Part shown: positions 1 through 9,535 of the stretch, one piece after another
How positions within the stretch are numbered: position 1 is the first letter of the stretch
Layout of the letters: each line of letters opens with the position of its first letter
Assembly (NCBI RefSeq): GCF_002847505.1
Contig: NZ_MXAV01000024.1
Location: 1 to 50,468 of the forward strand
From: Acidithiobacillus marinus
GTDB taxonomy: Bacteria > Pseudomonadota > Gammaproteobacteria > Acidithiobacillales > Acidithiobacillaceae
Direction: 5' to 3'
DNA: 50,468 nt
The notes under the pieces: model-generated
Seen by the model: only the letters and a program-made list of their open reading frames with translations
What the model was told of the DNA's origin: nothing
Databases searched by the model: none
Program-made: the position numbers and the translations under genes

Positions 1-1
1 G

Positions 2-1727
2 CAAGCCAGCCTGCACCGTGTTCAGGTGCGACCCATCCTGCCCACGGAGCGGGAACGCTGGAATACGCTGATGCAAACGTATCACTACCGGGGCTTTCGC
101 ACCTTGGCGGGCCGTAACCTGCGCTATGTGGCTACGCTCGATGGTCGCTGGGTAGCGTTACTGGGCTGGCATGCCGCCGCTTTTCAATGCCAGGCGCGGG
201 ATCGGTGGATCGGCTGGTCCTGGATCTTGCGCCGCCAGCGCTTGCATCTCATCGCCAACAATGCCCGTTTTCTGATCCTGCCCGGAGAATCCTTCCCGAA
301 TCTGGCGTCCCGTATTCTGGCGCTGAACCTGCACAGGCTCTCTGCGGACTGGCAATCCGTCTATGGGCATCCCATCGTGCTGGCTGAGACCTTTGTGGAA
401 TCCCCCCGTTTTACCGGTGCCTGCTACCGGGCCGCCAACTGGGTGGATGTCGGCGGAACCAAGGGCTTCGCCCGCCGTCCCGGTGGTGGCTATGTCCACC
501 ACGGCCAACCTAAACGTCTTCTGCTCTTTCCTCTCCATCCACAGGCGCGGGCCTGGTTGGCCCAGCCGCAGCCCCAACTCGAATGGACCCATACCCCCAT
601 GCAAACCGTGACGTTGAGCGACGCGCAAATGGAAGGCTTGCGCCAAATCTTTTTCCGCCTTCCCGATACCCGCAGCAAACTAGGCAAGCAGCATCCCCTC
701 CCGGCCATCCTGACGGTGGCCGTGGCCGCTGTCCTGACGCGGGCCGAAAGTTATGCCGCCATCGCCGAGTGGGGCGGTCGCTTGACCCAGGCTCAATTGA
801 AGCGCATCCGCGCCCGATTCGATCCCAAAACCAAGCGCTACCTCGCCCCCTCCGAACCGACCATCCGGCGCGTCTTGCAAGGGGCCGATGTGGAGGCGCT
901 GGATGCGGCGATCGGCGCCTGGCTACTGGGTACGGCGGGCTTTGAAGCGGTGGCCGTCGATGGCAAAGTCCTCAAAGGGGCCGCACGCGCAGACGGCGCT
1001 CAGGTGCATCTGCTCAGCGCGTTCCTGCATGGACAGGGGGCCACCATCGCGCAAAAAGAAATCGCCCGGAAAACCAACGAAATTCCAGAACTGCGCAACC
1101 TGCTCCAGGACGTCAACATCGCGGGCAAGGTCGTCACCGCCGATGCCCTGCATACCCAGCGGGAGACCGCCCGCTTCCTCGTCGAAGACAAGAAAGCCGA
1201 TTATCTCTTCACCGCCGTCAAAGGCAATCAACGAAAACTCCGCGACCGTCTGACGTGCCTCCCTTGGGGCGATTTTCCCCCTCAACGCTGAAACCACAGA
1301 GGTCGGGCATGGCCGCTTTGAATACCGCAAAATCATCGTCGCCACCCGGGCAACCGGCCTCCATTTTCCGCATGTCGGACAAGCTTTCCTGATCCAACGC
1401 TCCACCATCAACAGCAAAGAGGGCACGATTCGGGATGATTATGCCTTCGGACTCACCAGCCTGACCCCGGATCGTGCCACGCCCGAAAATCTGTTGGGCT
1501 TGGCCCGTGGTCACTGGGAAATTGAAAACCGGAACCATCATGTCCGCGATGTGACTTTCCACGAGGACCTCTCCCAAGTCCGTACCCAGAACGGTCCCCA
1601 TATGATGGCGACCTTGCGCGAACTGGCCATGAGCATTATGCGTCTCACTGGCGTCAAGAATATCGCCAAAGCGTGCCGGGATTTCGCCGCCAGCGCGCAC
1701 AAAACGCTCCGCCAACTCGGATACTGA
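2..1727 (+). pseudogene. DruA-like (DUF4338) / ISAs1-family DDE transposase fusion, frameshifted, 5' partial
   Basis: The reading frame is already open at the left edge, so the true start lies outside the window; GTG at 26 is only an internal candidate. The first ~180 visible residues resemble DUF4338, the domain of the Druantia protein DruA (motifs YHYRGF, DRWIGWS, NNARFLIL, AETFVE, CYRAANW). The rest is an ISAs1-type transposase: the associated N-terminal domain (HPLPAILTVAVAAVL, SYAAIAEWGG), then DDE residues in AVDGKVLKGA and VVTADALHTQ. The frame stops at 1289-1291, but the homologous C-terminus continues in another frame (ETTEVGHGRFEYR, then RGHWEIENRNHH with the third acidic residue) to the stop at 1725-1727. 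Removing one base from the T4C5 run at 1273-1281 joins the frames as LPWGDFPLNAETTE. It is therefore probably an inactive insertion-sequence remnant or carries a sequencing indel. Terminal inverted repeats could not be identified. Confidence 0.85.
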
Positions 1728-1986
1728 GGCGCCACCACGGGGTTTACCTATCCGAGAATAGCTCCGGAGGGCGAGCTGCGTCCGTCAGCCACCCCATTCA
1801 CGATTCTGCACCCAAAATCGCCTGAAAATGCCGCATTTCCACCAACTATAGCCCCTTCAAACCACCATTAAAATCAGTGGCGAAAACCTCTGCTACTATA
1901 TCTGGCGAGCTTGACGGAGCCCTGCTTCCATCGGTGATGCTGTCATTACCACAGACACCCAGGCGCGAGTAACCGGTGCCAATGCT

Positions 1987-3591
1987 GTGGCAGAAAACTT
2001 GCTCGGTCAGAAAATCTCCCAAATACAAGGTCAGCCCTTAGACACAGTATTTCAGATAATCAATGAAACAACCCGGGAGGCGGTCCCTAATCCCGTTCAC
2101 CGGGTGTTGGATGAAGGTCGGGTTATGGGACTGGCCAATCATACCACGTTGATCAGTGCCGACGGATCAGAATATGCCATTGAAGACTCGGCTGCGCCGA
2201 TCCGTTCGCGGAGCGGGGAAATACTCGGGGTAGTTCTGGTTTTTCATGATGTGTCGCAACGTCGTCAACTGGCAGAACAACTCGCGCATCAAGCGGGCCA
2301 TGATTATTTGACCCAATTACCCAATCGACTCCTCTTTCAACATGAGTTGGAAAATGTCTGTCAGTGTGATGACCGAAAACAGCGAAAATTTTATGTGGCT
2401 ATCCTTGATCTGGATGGTTTTAAGCAAATCAATGATCTGTTTGGTCATAATAGTGGAGATTTGCTGCTGAAAGCCTTGGCGAAACGTATGAAAAGGCTTT
2501 TTGGTAAGGAGAATATCATTGCCCGTCTGGGTGGGGATGAATTTGGTTTGATTCTTTTTGCCCCGCTTGACAAACCCGTCATAGAATCCATGTTGGCTCA
2601 GGCTTTAAGAAAAATTACTGATCCGGTTGAAGTTTTAGGCAGCCTGGTCACGGTTTCAGCAACTGTTGGTTTATCGGCTTTTCCCGAAGATGCGCACAAT
2701 CCCGGACAATTGATGCGTCTGGCTGATCTGGCGATGTATGCAGCCAAGGCGGCGGGCCGCAATACTTTTGCTTTTTATGACGAGGTTCTGGAAGCGCGTC
2801 AGCAAGCCATTGCTGAGGGGGTTCGCCTTGCCGAAGAAGCGCTGAAAGAAAGCGCCTTGGTGCTCTGGTATCAGCCCCTGGTGGCCTTGCACGGTCCGGT
2901 GCTCGGCGTGGAGGCCCTGTTACGCCTGGATAGGGGGGATGGTACGCTGTTGAGCCCAGATTCATTTTTCAGTGCGCTGGATCATCCGCTGCTGGCAGGA
3001 AAAATCGGGCGCTTTGTGCTGGATAGTGCCATCCATCAAGGGCTGCTTTGGCTGGAGCAGGGGATTCGGTTGCGAATTGGTATCAACATCAGTGCCCGGC
3101 ATTTGCTGGATTCCAGCTTTATGCAGGATATGCATGCTGTTCTGGAAGGTTACCCCGATTTCCCCCGGGAGCTGATCGAACTCGAAGTGACGGAAAGTGC
3201 ACCGATGCTGGATTTTCCTTCCGCTATCATGACCTTGCAGGCCATTAATGCGCTGGGTATTCACATCGCTCTGGATGATTTCGGGACGGGTAATGCCTCA
3301 CTCACCTATTTGCAGAAATTGCCGGCGCAAACCATTAAAATTGATCAGAGTTTTGTGCGTGATATTCTGGTGGACGATAAGGATCTGGCCATTGTCACCG
3401 GCGTCACCTCTACCGCCCAGGCGCTGGGGATGGAAATTGTGGCGGAGGGTGTAGAGACGCTGGAGCATGCGCGCAAGCTGGAAAGGCTGGGTGTGAATCT
3501 GTTGCAAGGTTACGCCATTGCCAAGCCGATGCCGGCTGCAGCCATTCCTGATTGGGTCCGCAGCTACCAACCGCTTCTGGCGAACCAGTGA
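1987..3591 (+). CDS. PAS-GGDEF-EAL cyclic-di-GMP protein, 5'-truncated
   Basis: Predicted cyclic-di-GMP turnover protein. From GTG 1987: a PAS domain (about 1-95), GGDEF domain (about 105-265, GGDEF at 182-186) and EAL domain (about 280-525, EAL at 309-311, DDFGTG at 430-435, VAEGVET near the end). Both signature motifs are intact, so cyclase and phosphodiesterase activity are both possible. No RxxD inhibitory site precedes GGDEF. The frame is open from 1915 and reads SIGDAVITTDT, the usual first strand of such PAS domains, but a stop at 1912-1914 closes it and no good start exists there. The gene has therefore lost its usual 5' part, possibly through the neighbouring transposase or a frameshift near 1925. 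The 1728-1914 stretch holds no recognisable gene. It converges on slt with 9 bases between stop codons. Confidence 0.85.
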   Translation: MAENLLGQKISQIQGQPLDTVFQIINETTREAVPNPVHRVLDEGRVMGLANHTTLISADGSEYAIEDSAAPIRSRSGEILGVVLVFHDVSQRRQLAEQLAHQAGHDYLTQLPNRLLFQHELENVCQCDDRKQRKFYVAILDLDGFKQINDLFGHNSGDLLLKALAKRMKRLFGKENIIARLGGDEFGLILFAPLDKPVIESMLAQALRKITDPVEVLGSLVTVSATVGLSAFPEDAHNPGQLMRLADLAMYAAKAAGRNTFAFYDEVLEARQQAIAEGVRLAEEALKESALVLWYQPLVALHGPVLGVEALLRLDRGDGTLLSPDSFFSALDHPLLAGKIGRFVLDSAIHQGLLWLEQGIRLRIGINISARHLLDSSFMQDMHAVLEGYPDFPRELIELEVTESAPMLDFPSAIMTLQAINALGIHIALDDFGTGNASLTYLQKLPAQTIKIDQSFVRDILVDDKDLAIVTGVTSTAQALGMEIVAEGVETLEHARKLERLGVNLLQGYAIAKPMPAAAIPDWVRSYQPLLANQ

Positions 3592-3600
3592 AATGGCGAA

Positions 3601-5550
3601 TTATTGTCCGGGTGTCAGTTGCCAATGGGGCCAGATATCCTGGGCCTGGTGGTCGAGAATAGCGGCATAGATGACAGTGTTGGTGAGCACGCTCTGCACA
3701 TAATGGCGGGTTTGCTGATAGGGGATGTTGGCGGTAAATATGGGGCCTGCCCAAGGGCCCTGGGTCGGTCCTGTCCAGCTTCTCAGCCAGCGTTTGGGAG
3801 CTCCGGGGCCGGCATTGTAGGCGGCGGCAGCCAGTAACTCCGAGCCACCAAAATTCTGTTGCTGCAGGCTGAGATAATTGGAGCCCAATACCAGATTCCC
3901 GCGAATGCTATGCAGATCTGCATTGGCCGCAGCGGGAATGTGGGCTTGCAGCCAGGCGGCTGTGGCCGGCATGACCTGCATCAACCCTTGTGCGCCAACA
4001 TTCGAACGGATACCAAACGCAAAGCCGGATTCCTGACGAATCAAGCCCGCCAGAAAAGCCCGATGCAATCCGGTGCGCATGGCAGCGTCACTGATTTCCC
4101 CGACGTAGGGGAGCACATAACCTTGTTTCCAGTCACCGCCGTCTGGAATCAGGCTGCTCGCATGAATGCCGAGAAGCCATGCCTGCTGTTGGAAAGCCAT
4201 GTGTGCCGCAGCCCTGATCTGGGATGGACCGGCAAGATTTTTCAGAACATGATCCCATGCGCTCAAGGCGTCATAATACAATCCCAGCTGATAGAGTTTG
4301 ATGGCGGCCCGCTCCGAATCATTTTCCGGCAATGCTGCCAAGGCCACTGGCTCCAGCTCGGGTGATACCCGATCCAGGCGCAGGGATTGTCCCAGGGCGG
4401 CCATGGATAATTGTCCGTAATAAGTCCAGGGTGAAGCGAGGGTAGAAAATTCTGCCTTGGCCTGAGCGATCTGCCCCATTTTTTGGTGGGCTACTGCTTT
4501 CCAGAACTGCCACTGCCGATCCTGACGTTGTGCGTTATCCATGAGGGAGAGCGCCGTACTCACCATGGCCCAGCGCCCATCACGGATGGCGGTGCGGATC
4601 ATCCAGGCCAGCACCTCAGGGCGCGGATGTAACTGCGGGTCTGTAGTATAAGCCTGTTGATACCATTGACCGGCACTAGGACGAAAAGATCGGGTCGCCT
4701 GAAAGGCAGCCTGGTAGAGAACCCGTGACTTTTGGCTGGAATCCAGGGCCTGAAGTTGGGTGACATATTGGACGGCCAGAGCAGGCTGACTGGCCGCCAG
4801 GCGCAACAAGGCCAATTCCAGCAGTCGGGTGGAGTTGGCCGGCCAGGATATATGGTCATATTGCTGGATTCTGGCCTGAATCCACTGGTCAGGATGATCG
4901 ATGACGGCCGTGAGTTGGCCTCCGGCAAAGCCATTCAGGTAGGGAGCAAACTGGCGGGCAGCCGTAAAAGCCGTAGCGGTAAACATTTGTTGCAGGCGTT
5001 GCCAGAGCTGATCTTGAGTAATCAGACCTTGCTGTAGACTGTCACGAGCCATGGCATTACAGGAATGATCAGTGGCCGGAGCGCTGCGCCATAAAAAATA
5101 AGGTGAAACCACTGAGGTACTTTGCAAGGCCGGATCACGGAAGGCATCACAGCGCAACTGTATGAGGTCCGGTTTGTTTCCCGCCTGATAAACTGTCGTA
5201 AAGTCATTCCAGTCCTGGCGATGGGCCAATTGGATCAGCCATTGCCGGCGTAACAAATGATGCGCAACACCATCAGGAAACTGCGCAGAATATTGCTGAT
5301 ACTGCTCCTGGGTGAGTGTTTTGAGCCGAGGTTGCAGGGACCAGTATCCGACCCACGCCCCCATGTAGGTGTTTGCCAGTAACGGGAAAGCCGCTGCTGC
5401 AGGCTTGTAATCGCCCTGAGCGAAAGCCTGGGCGGCATTCTGCAACAAGGATTCCTGGCTTGCCGAAAGTGAAGAAGGATCGGCGACTGCAGTGCTGGAT
5501 AGCACTAAAATACTGGCCGCCAGTAATGTGTGAGTGAAATAGTTTTTCAC
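3601..5550 (-). CDS. slt: Soluble lytic murein transglycosylase (Slt70-like)
   Basis: Periplasmic enzyme cleaving the MurNAc-GlcNAc bond of peptidoglycan to 1,6-anhydromuropeptides. The 649-residue product has a signal peptide (positive MKNYF, hydrophobic stretch, AVA before Asp-24). A long alpha-helical U-shaped region follows (about 25-480), then the C-terminal SLT domain with RQESGF (catalytic Glu about 507), GAQGLMQVMPATA and AAYNAGPG. Length matches Slt70 (about 620-650). The start is GTG at 5550, which overlaps the stop of the upstream 123-residue gene as GTGA and suggests translational coupling. Both are probably read from the promoter at 5987-6015. Confidence 0.93.
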   Translation of the reverse strand: MKNYFTHTLLAASILVLSSTAVADPSSLSASQESLLQNAAQAFAQGDYKPAAAAFPLLANTYMGAWVGYWSLQPRLKTLTQEQYQQYSAQFPDGVAHHLLRRQWLIQLAHRQDWNDFTTVYQAGNKPDLIQLRCDAFRDPALQSTSVVSPYFLWRSAPATDHSCNAMARDSLQQGLITQDQLWQRLQQMFTATAFTAARQFAPYLNGFAGGQLTAVIDHPDQWIQARIQQYDHISWPANSTRLLELALLRLAASQPALAVQYVTQLQALDSSQKSRVLYQAAFQATRSFRPSAGQWYQQAYTTDPQLHPRPEVLAWMIRTAIRDGRWAMVSTALSLMDNAQRQDRQWQFWKAVAHQKMGQIAQAKAEFSTLASPWTYYGQLSMAALGQSLRLDRVSPELEPVALAALPENDSERAAIKLYQLGLYYDALSAWDHVLKNLAGPSQIRAAAHMAFQQQAWLLGIHASSLIPDGGDWKQGYVLPYVGEISDAAMRTGLHRAFLAGLIRQESGFAFGIRSNVGAQGLMQVMPATAAWLQAHIPAAANADLHSIRGNLVLGSNYLSLQQQNFGGSELLAAAAYNAGPGAPKRWLRSWTGPTQGPWAGPIFTANIPYQQTRHYVQSVLTNTVIYAAILDHQAQDIWPHWQLTPGQ

Positions 5551-5918
5551 GATTGCTTTTTTATATGCAGCCAGCGACCCAGATGTTTTGCCAGGGAATG
5601 AGAGCGTTGCGGATGATCTTTGGCTAGCGGCCCCACATGCAGGTTCAGGGGTTCGCAGTGATCCTTACCATGACAGATGACGCCGTGGGAATCACAGTTT
5701 TCACCGGCCTTCTTTAAAATCTGCACCATTTTCGCCTCGACTTCGGCACCACAGCGACCATCATATTGGATCAGCACCAGATGTTTATCCGGGAGCACTT
5801 CCACATGCCCACCCATTTCTTCAAAAAACTTCAGTTCTGCCAGAGCAGAATCGGTAACCCCATGCAGGGCACCGCTGATAATGAAGCGATCGCGACGATG
5901 TTCTTCTTGCTGGTTCAT
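5547..5918 (-). CDS. Conserved-looking orphan, 123 aa, coupled to slt
   Basis: Not recognised. The product has no signal peptide or membrane segment, so it is probably cytoplasmic. It has an acidic/amphipathic N-terminal half (residues about 15-60, with short beta-like stretches such as HLVLIQYDGRCG). The second half is rich in Cys and His: Cys near 55, 74, 82 and 88 with flanking His residues (CDSHGVICHGKDHC), which could bind a metal or be redox active. This is not a CxxCH haem motif. The C-terminus is basic. A ribosome site (AGGA about 10 bases upstream) supports the ATG at 5918. Its stop overlaps the slt GTG, so the two are probably co-expressed. No function is assigned. Confidence 0.75.
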   Translation of the reverse strand: MNQQEEHRRDRFIISGALHGVTDSALAELKFFEEMGGHVEVLPDKHLVLIQYDGRCGAEVEAKMVQILKKAGENCDSHGVICHGKDHCEPLNLHVGPLAKDHPQRSHSLAKHLGRWLHIKKQS

Positions 5919-5986
5919 GTCTTTTTCCTGATATTTATGAGGGATGGATCACTATGAACAATCCCGGAAATAATGTACCTGCTCCC

Positions 5987-6015
5987 ATTATAGTGCCATC
6001 AGCGGGTCCTGTCAG
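5987..6015 (-). promoter_or_regulatory. Sigma-70-type promoter for the orphan-slt pair
   Basis: On the minus strand CTGACA (6010-6015, 5/6 match) and TATAAT (5987-5992, 6/6) are separated by exactly 17 bases. The expected start is near 5980, giving a leader of about 60 bases to the ATG at 5918. It lies in the gap between the helicase stop and the orphan gene, so slt can be transcribed independently of the helicase. Confidence 0.7.
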
Positions 6016-6033
6016 AAAGCTTAGATATGTTCC

Positions 6034-9000
6034 TCAGCGGTTGTTTTCGGGCAAGGGTGCAAGCAACGAAGCCAGATCTTCCGGACCAAACTGCAACTTG
6101 TCCTTGCGCGCCTTGTCCAGTACGCCGGATGCCAGAATCGCTTTGCGTTCTTGCAGGGCCAGTATTTTTTCTTCGATACTGCCCGCTACGATCAGTTTGT
6201 AGACAAATACCCGGCGCTGCTGGCCAATGCGATGGGCGCGATCGGTGGCCTGGTTTTCGGCGGCCGGATTCCACCAGGGGTCGTAATGAATCACGGTATC
6301 GGCGGCCGTCAGATTCAGCCCTACACCTCCCGCCTTGAGGCTGATAAGGAACAGGGAAACCTCGCCGTGTTGAAAGCGATCAATAGGCGATTTGCGATCT
6401 CGGGTACTCCCGGTAAGTTGCACATACGGAATATGCATTTTATCCAGACGCCCACTGATCAGCGCCAGCATTTCGGTAAACTGGGAAAACAGCAGAATCT
6501 GTCGACCTTCGGCCAGGAGTTCGGGAATCATCTCCATGAGCAGGGTCAGTTTGGCGCTTTCCTGAACCTTGCGGGCCTTGTCACTTTTGAGCAGGCGGGG
6601 ATCACAGCACACTTGTCGTAATTTAAGCATGGCATCGAGAATGACAATCTGACTGCGCTGGAAACCCTTGGCAGCAATTTCCTGGCGGATACGTTCGTCC
6701 ATGGCACTGCGGACCGTTTCATAAAGATCGCGCTGGGTACCTTCAATATCCACCGAACGGATAATGATGGTTTTTTCGGGCAGTTCCTGGGCTACCTCTT
6801 CTTTCTTGCGGCGCAAAATAAAAGGACGGACGCGTTTGGCGAGTAGATCCAGGCGGTCAACGTCGCCATGACGTTCGATGGGGCCGCGCCAGATTTTCTG
6901 GAAGCTTGGCAAATCCCCCATGAATCCCGGCAGGAGAAAGTCAAACTGCGCCCAAAGTTCACCCAGGTGGTTTTCCAGGGGTGTGCCGGTCAGGGCCAGG
7001 CGGTGGTGAGTGGGTATTTCGCGGATAGCTTCAGCAGCCCGGCTTTGGGCGTTTTTGACCATTTGCGCTTCATCCAGAATCAACAGATGAAACTGCTGGG
7101 CTTTCAGCAGGTCAATATCCCGCCAGACCAGCGGATAGGTGGTCAGAATCAAATCATGATTGACCATTTCCTGGAAAAGTCCCAGACGTTCCTTGCCGTG
7201 CAGGGAAAGGACCCGCAATGCCGGGGCAAAGCGTTCAGCTTCTTCCCGCCAGTTATGAATCAGCGAGGTGGGCATGATGATGAGGGCCGGATTTTGCAGG
7301 CGTCCACTTTCTTTTTCCAGCAGGATATGGGCGAGAGTCTGAGCCGTTTTGCCGAGGCCCATGTCGTCAGCAAGAATGCCGCCCAGATCGTGTTCCCGTA
7401 AAAACTGCAGCCAGGCCAGACCTTCCTGTTGATAGGGCCGCAAAGGCAGAGCAAAACCCTGTGGTGCCTCGACGGGGGGGATTTCACCACTCTGGGGCAG
7501 GCGCTGGCTCAGGCGGCGGATAGCTTCCATGCCTTCACTGCGCCACTGATCCATATCCATGTGGGTCAGGCGGGTAACATCATAGGCGGAAACCCGTAAA
7601 GGACCGGCAGTGCCCAGACTGAAAAGATCAATCAGGGTGCCGACCAGGGGTTTGAGACGATGCGCCAGGGTTTGAATGGGTACGCCCGAGGGAGTGTGTA
7701 AGTGAATGCTTTCCGTATCCGGGATGCTGCTCAGGCCCCCGGGGCTGAGCCAGCGCCCGTCCCGGGCAAAGAGAGCACCGAGCAGGGGGGCCAGAGCCAG
7801 TCTTTCTCCTTCAACCACAATACCTACATCCAGGCCCAGCCAACCCGCTTCTTCTCCGTCAACCTGCATGTCCCAGGCGTCAATCTGCAAAAAGTGATGA
7901 CGAAAACCTTCCGGCCAGCGTATTTCCCAGCCGTGCTCGCGCAGTATTTGCACCCCTTCCTGCATGAACTCGGTCCAGTCACCTTCGCTCGCCAGTCCGT
8001 ACATGTTTTGCGGAAGTAAAGACAGACTATGAAAAAGACTGGCCTTGGCAGTTTTCATGCCGGTTTTGGCGAGGATTTTCAGAGCATTTTTTTCGCCTTC
8101 CCGATCCCGTTGAATCCGCACGGTTTCACCATTGTCCAGGGTCTGGATTTCACTGTCGTCATCCACGGCAATTTGGGCAGGGCCGTAAATAAAACTGGGT
8201 TGCCCATAATCAAAACGACAACTGGAGCTCCACAGGCTGGGGTACTGGCGATAGGACTGCATGCCCATCAACGCCAGGGTGTCACAGTACAGCTGGGGCT
8301 GGAGTGGTGCATGAATGACCGGAAGATCTTTGATGGGGTCTACAACCGGCGCCGGCAGATCCGGGGCCGTTTCTTCAAGCAGATTGCGGAGCAGGGCGGC
8401 CTCCTGGATATTGAGGGGAGGAGCCTGCAACAAGTCCTGCAGAACCGCCATCTTGATGGGCGTATCCACGGGGCCGATCTCCAGATTATCACTGTCCAGA
8501 TACCAGGGGGTATCCAGGGCCAGCAGTACCTCGGCGGGCGGCTCGGTGATCAGTACCGGAAATTGCTCGCTGTCCTTGGAGCCGGTTGCTTTGCCCGTTT
8601 TCCAGATGAGCTTAGCGCTGCGGACGTCCCCCATCCGCAGTGGTGAAGAACCGGGTTTATTCATGAACAGACGTTCGCTGGCGGCTAACATGTTCAGTGC
8701 CGCGCTGCCATGACGGGGTCCCAGCATGAAGTGACCACTGCGACTGGCGTAAATGTCTTCGATGAGCAGGCGGCGGATGGCGGCCTGATCTGTTTCATCG
8801 AGAAAGCTGGGCGGACGCCGCAGCGCCGGCTCAAAGTTGCTCCACGGGGTGAGTTCATTGCAAACGCCCTGTTTAGTGAAGCGGGCTTTCAGACAATAGA
8901 GGATAGGGCCTTGCTGCAGATGTTGGCGTATTTCGAGAATCCAGTGCAGGCGATAGGTGGTACTCGGGATTTTGCGCGGTGGCGGATGCAGGTGCGAGCG

Positions 9001-9381
9001 CAAAGCGCCCAACCATTGCATGACATGGGGTCTGGGACCATCGACGGGTTGCGGTGTACCGCGTTCCTGCAGGTAGGCCAGCAAAACGGCCGCCACATGT
9101 TTACAGTGTCTGCCGACCGGGCAGGTACACAAGCTGATGAGGGGGCCCTGGCTGAGGTGAATGTCCACTCGATAGGGAACACGGGCACTACCCTGTACCT
9201 GGGCGCTGAGTTCCGTGGCGGTAAGTCTTTGCAGATGCTGGACTGCCTGGCGGTAGGGGAGGGCTTTGCGGATCTCTTGCTCGCCCAGCCAGTGCCTGAC
9301 GGTATTTTGATCGTAAGTATCCAGGCTGGGAGCCACAGCAGGACCATGGCTCCAGTTCATCCAGTCATCATTATTTGCCAT
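6034..9381 (-). CDS. SWIM zinc-finger SNF2-family helicase/ATPase
   Basis: Predicted DNA translocase of the bacterial SNF2 (HepA-like) family, 1115 residues, probably cytoplasmic and acting on nucleoprotein complexes. The N-terminus carries a SWIM zinc finger, CxC-x5-CxH, at Cys-85, Cys-87, Cys-93 and His-95. A long middle region without clear motifs follows. The SNF2 ATPase core occupies about 645-1100: Walker A DDMGLGKTAQT (about 670), DEAQ box (about 771), LTGTPLENHLGELW, and the C-terminal helicase lobe with LFSQFTEML, SLKAGGVGLNLTAAD and ATDRAHRIGQ. All ATPase motifs look intact. It is read alone from the 9382-9535 divergent region shared with the phosphohexomutase. RapA is a less likely alternative because of the SWIM domain. 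The biological target is unknown. Confidence 0.9.
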   Translation of the reverse strand: MANNDDWMNWSHGPAVAPSLDTYDQNTVRHWLGEQEIRKALPYRQAVQHLQRLTATELSAQVQGSARVPYRVDIHLSQGPLISLCTCPVGRHCKHVAAVLLAYLQERGTPQPVDGPRPHVMQWLGALRSHLHPPPRKIPSTTYRLHWILEIRQHLQQGPILYCLKARFTKQGVCNELTPWSNFEPALRRPPSFLDETDQAAIRRLLIEDIYASRSGHFMLGPRHGSAALNMLAASERLFMNKPGSSPLRMGDVRSAKLIWKTGKATGSKDSEQFPVLITEPPAEVLLALDTPWYLDSDNLEIGPVDTPIKMAVLQDLLQAPPLNIQEAALLRNLLEETAPDLPAPVVDPIKDLPVIHAPLQPQLYCDTLALMGMQSYRQYPSLWSSSCRFDYGQPSFIYGPAQIAVDDDSEIQTLDNGETVRIQRDREGEKNALKILAKTGMKTAKASLFHSLSLLPQNMYGLASEGDWTEFMQEGVQILREHGWEIRWPEGFRHHFLQIDAWDMQVDGEEAGWLGLDVGIVVEGERLALAPLLGALFARDGRWLSPGGLSSIPDTESIHLHTPSGVPIQTLAHRLKPLVGTLIDLFSLGTAGPLRVSAYDVTRLTHMDMDQWRSEGMEAIRRLSQRLPQSGEIPPVEAPQGFALPLRPYQQEGLAWLQFLREHDLGGILADDMGLGKTAQTLAHILLEKESGRLQNPALIIMPTSLIHNWREEAERFAPALRVLSLHGKERLGLFQEMVNHDLILTTYPLVWRDIDLLKAQQFHLLILDEAQMVKNAQSRAAEAIREIPTHHRLALTGTPLENHLGELWAQFDFLLPGFMGDLPSFQKIWRGPIERHGDVDRLDLLAKRVRPFILRRKKEEVAQELPEKTIIIRSVDIEGTQRDLYETVRSAMDERIRQEIAAKGFQRSQIVILDAMLKLRQVCCDPRLLKSDKARKVQESAKLTLLMEMIPELLAEGRQILLFSQFTEMLALISGRLDKMHIPYVQLTGSTRDRKSPIDRFQHGEVSLFLISLKAGGVGLNLTAADTVIHYDPWWNPAAENQATDRAHRIGQQRRVFVYKLIVAGSIEEKILALQERKAILASGVLDKARKDKLQFGPEDLASLLAPLPENNR

Positions 9382-9535
9382 AATTTCGAGCGAAAAATTC
9401 TTGTGAAGGCGAAACTTTCATCATACACAGGCCTAACCCGTCTGGGGAGGGGTTCGTTATATCGTCACGGCCCTGAACTAGTTATCATGCGCATAAGTCG
9501 TGGAAATTGGTCGTGGAAAAAGGAGCAAAGTGAAC

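Noticed and set aside
1-1800. A Druantia defence locus at the left edge
   Set aside because: The DruA-like domain is fused to a transposase and no DruB-E genes follow.
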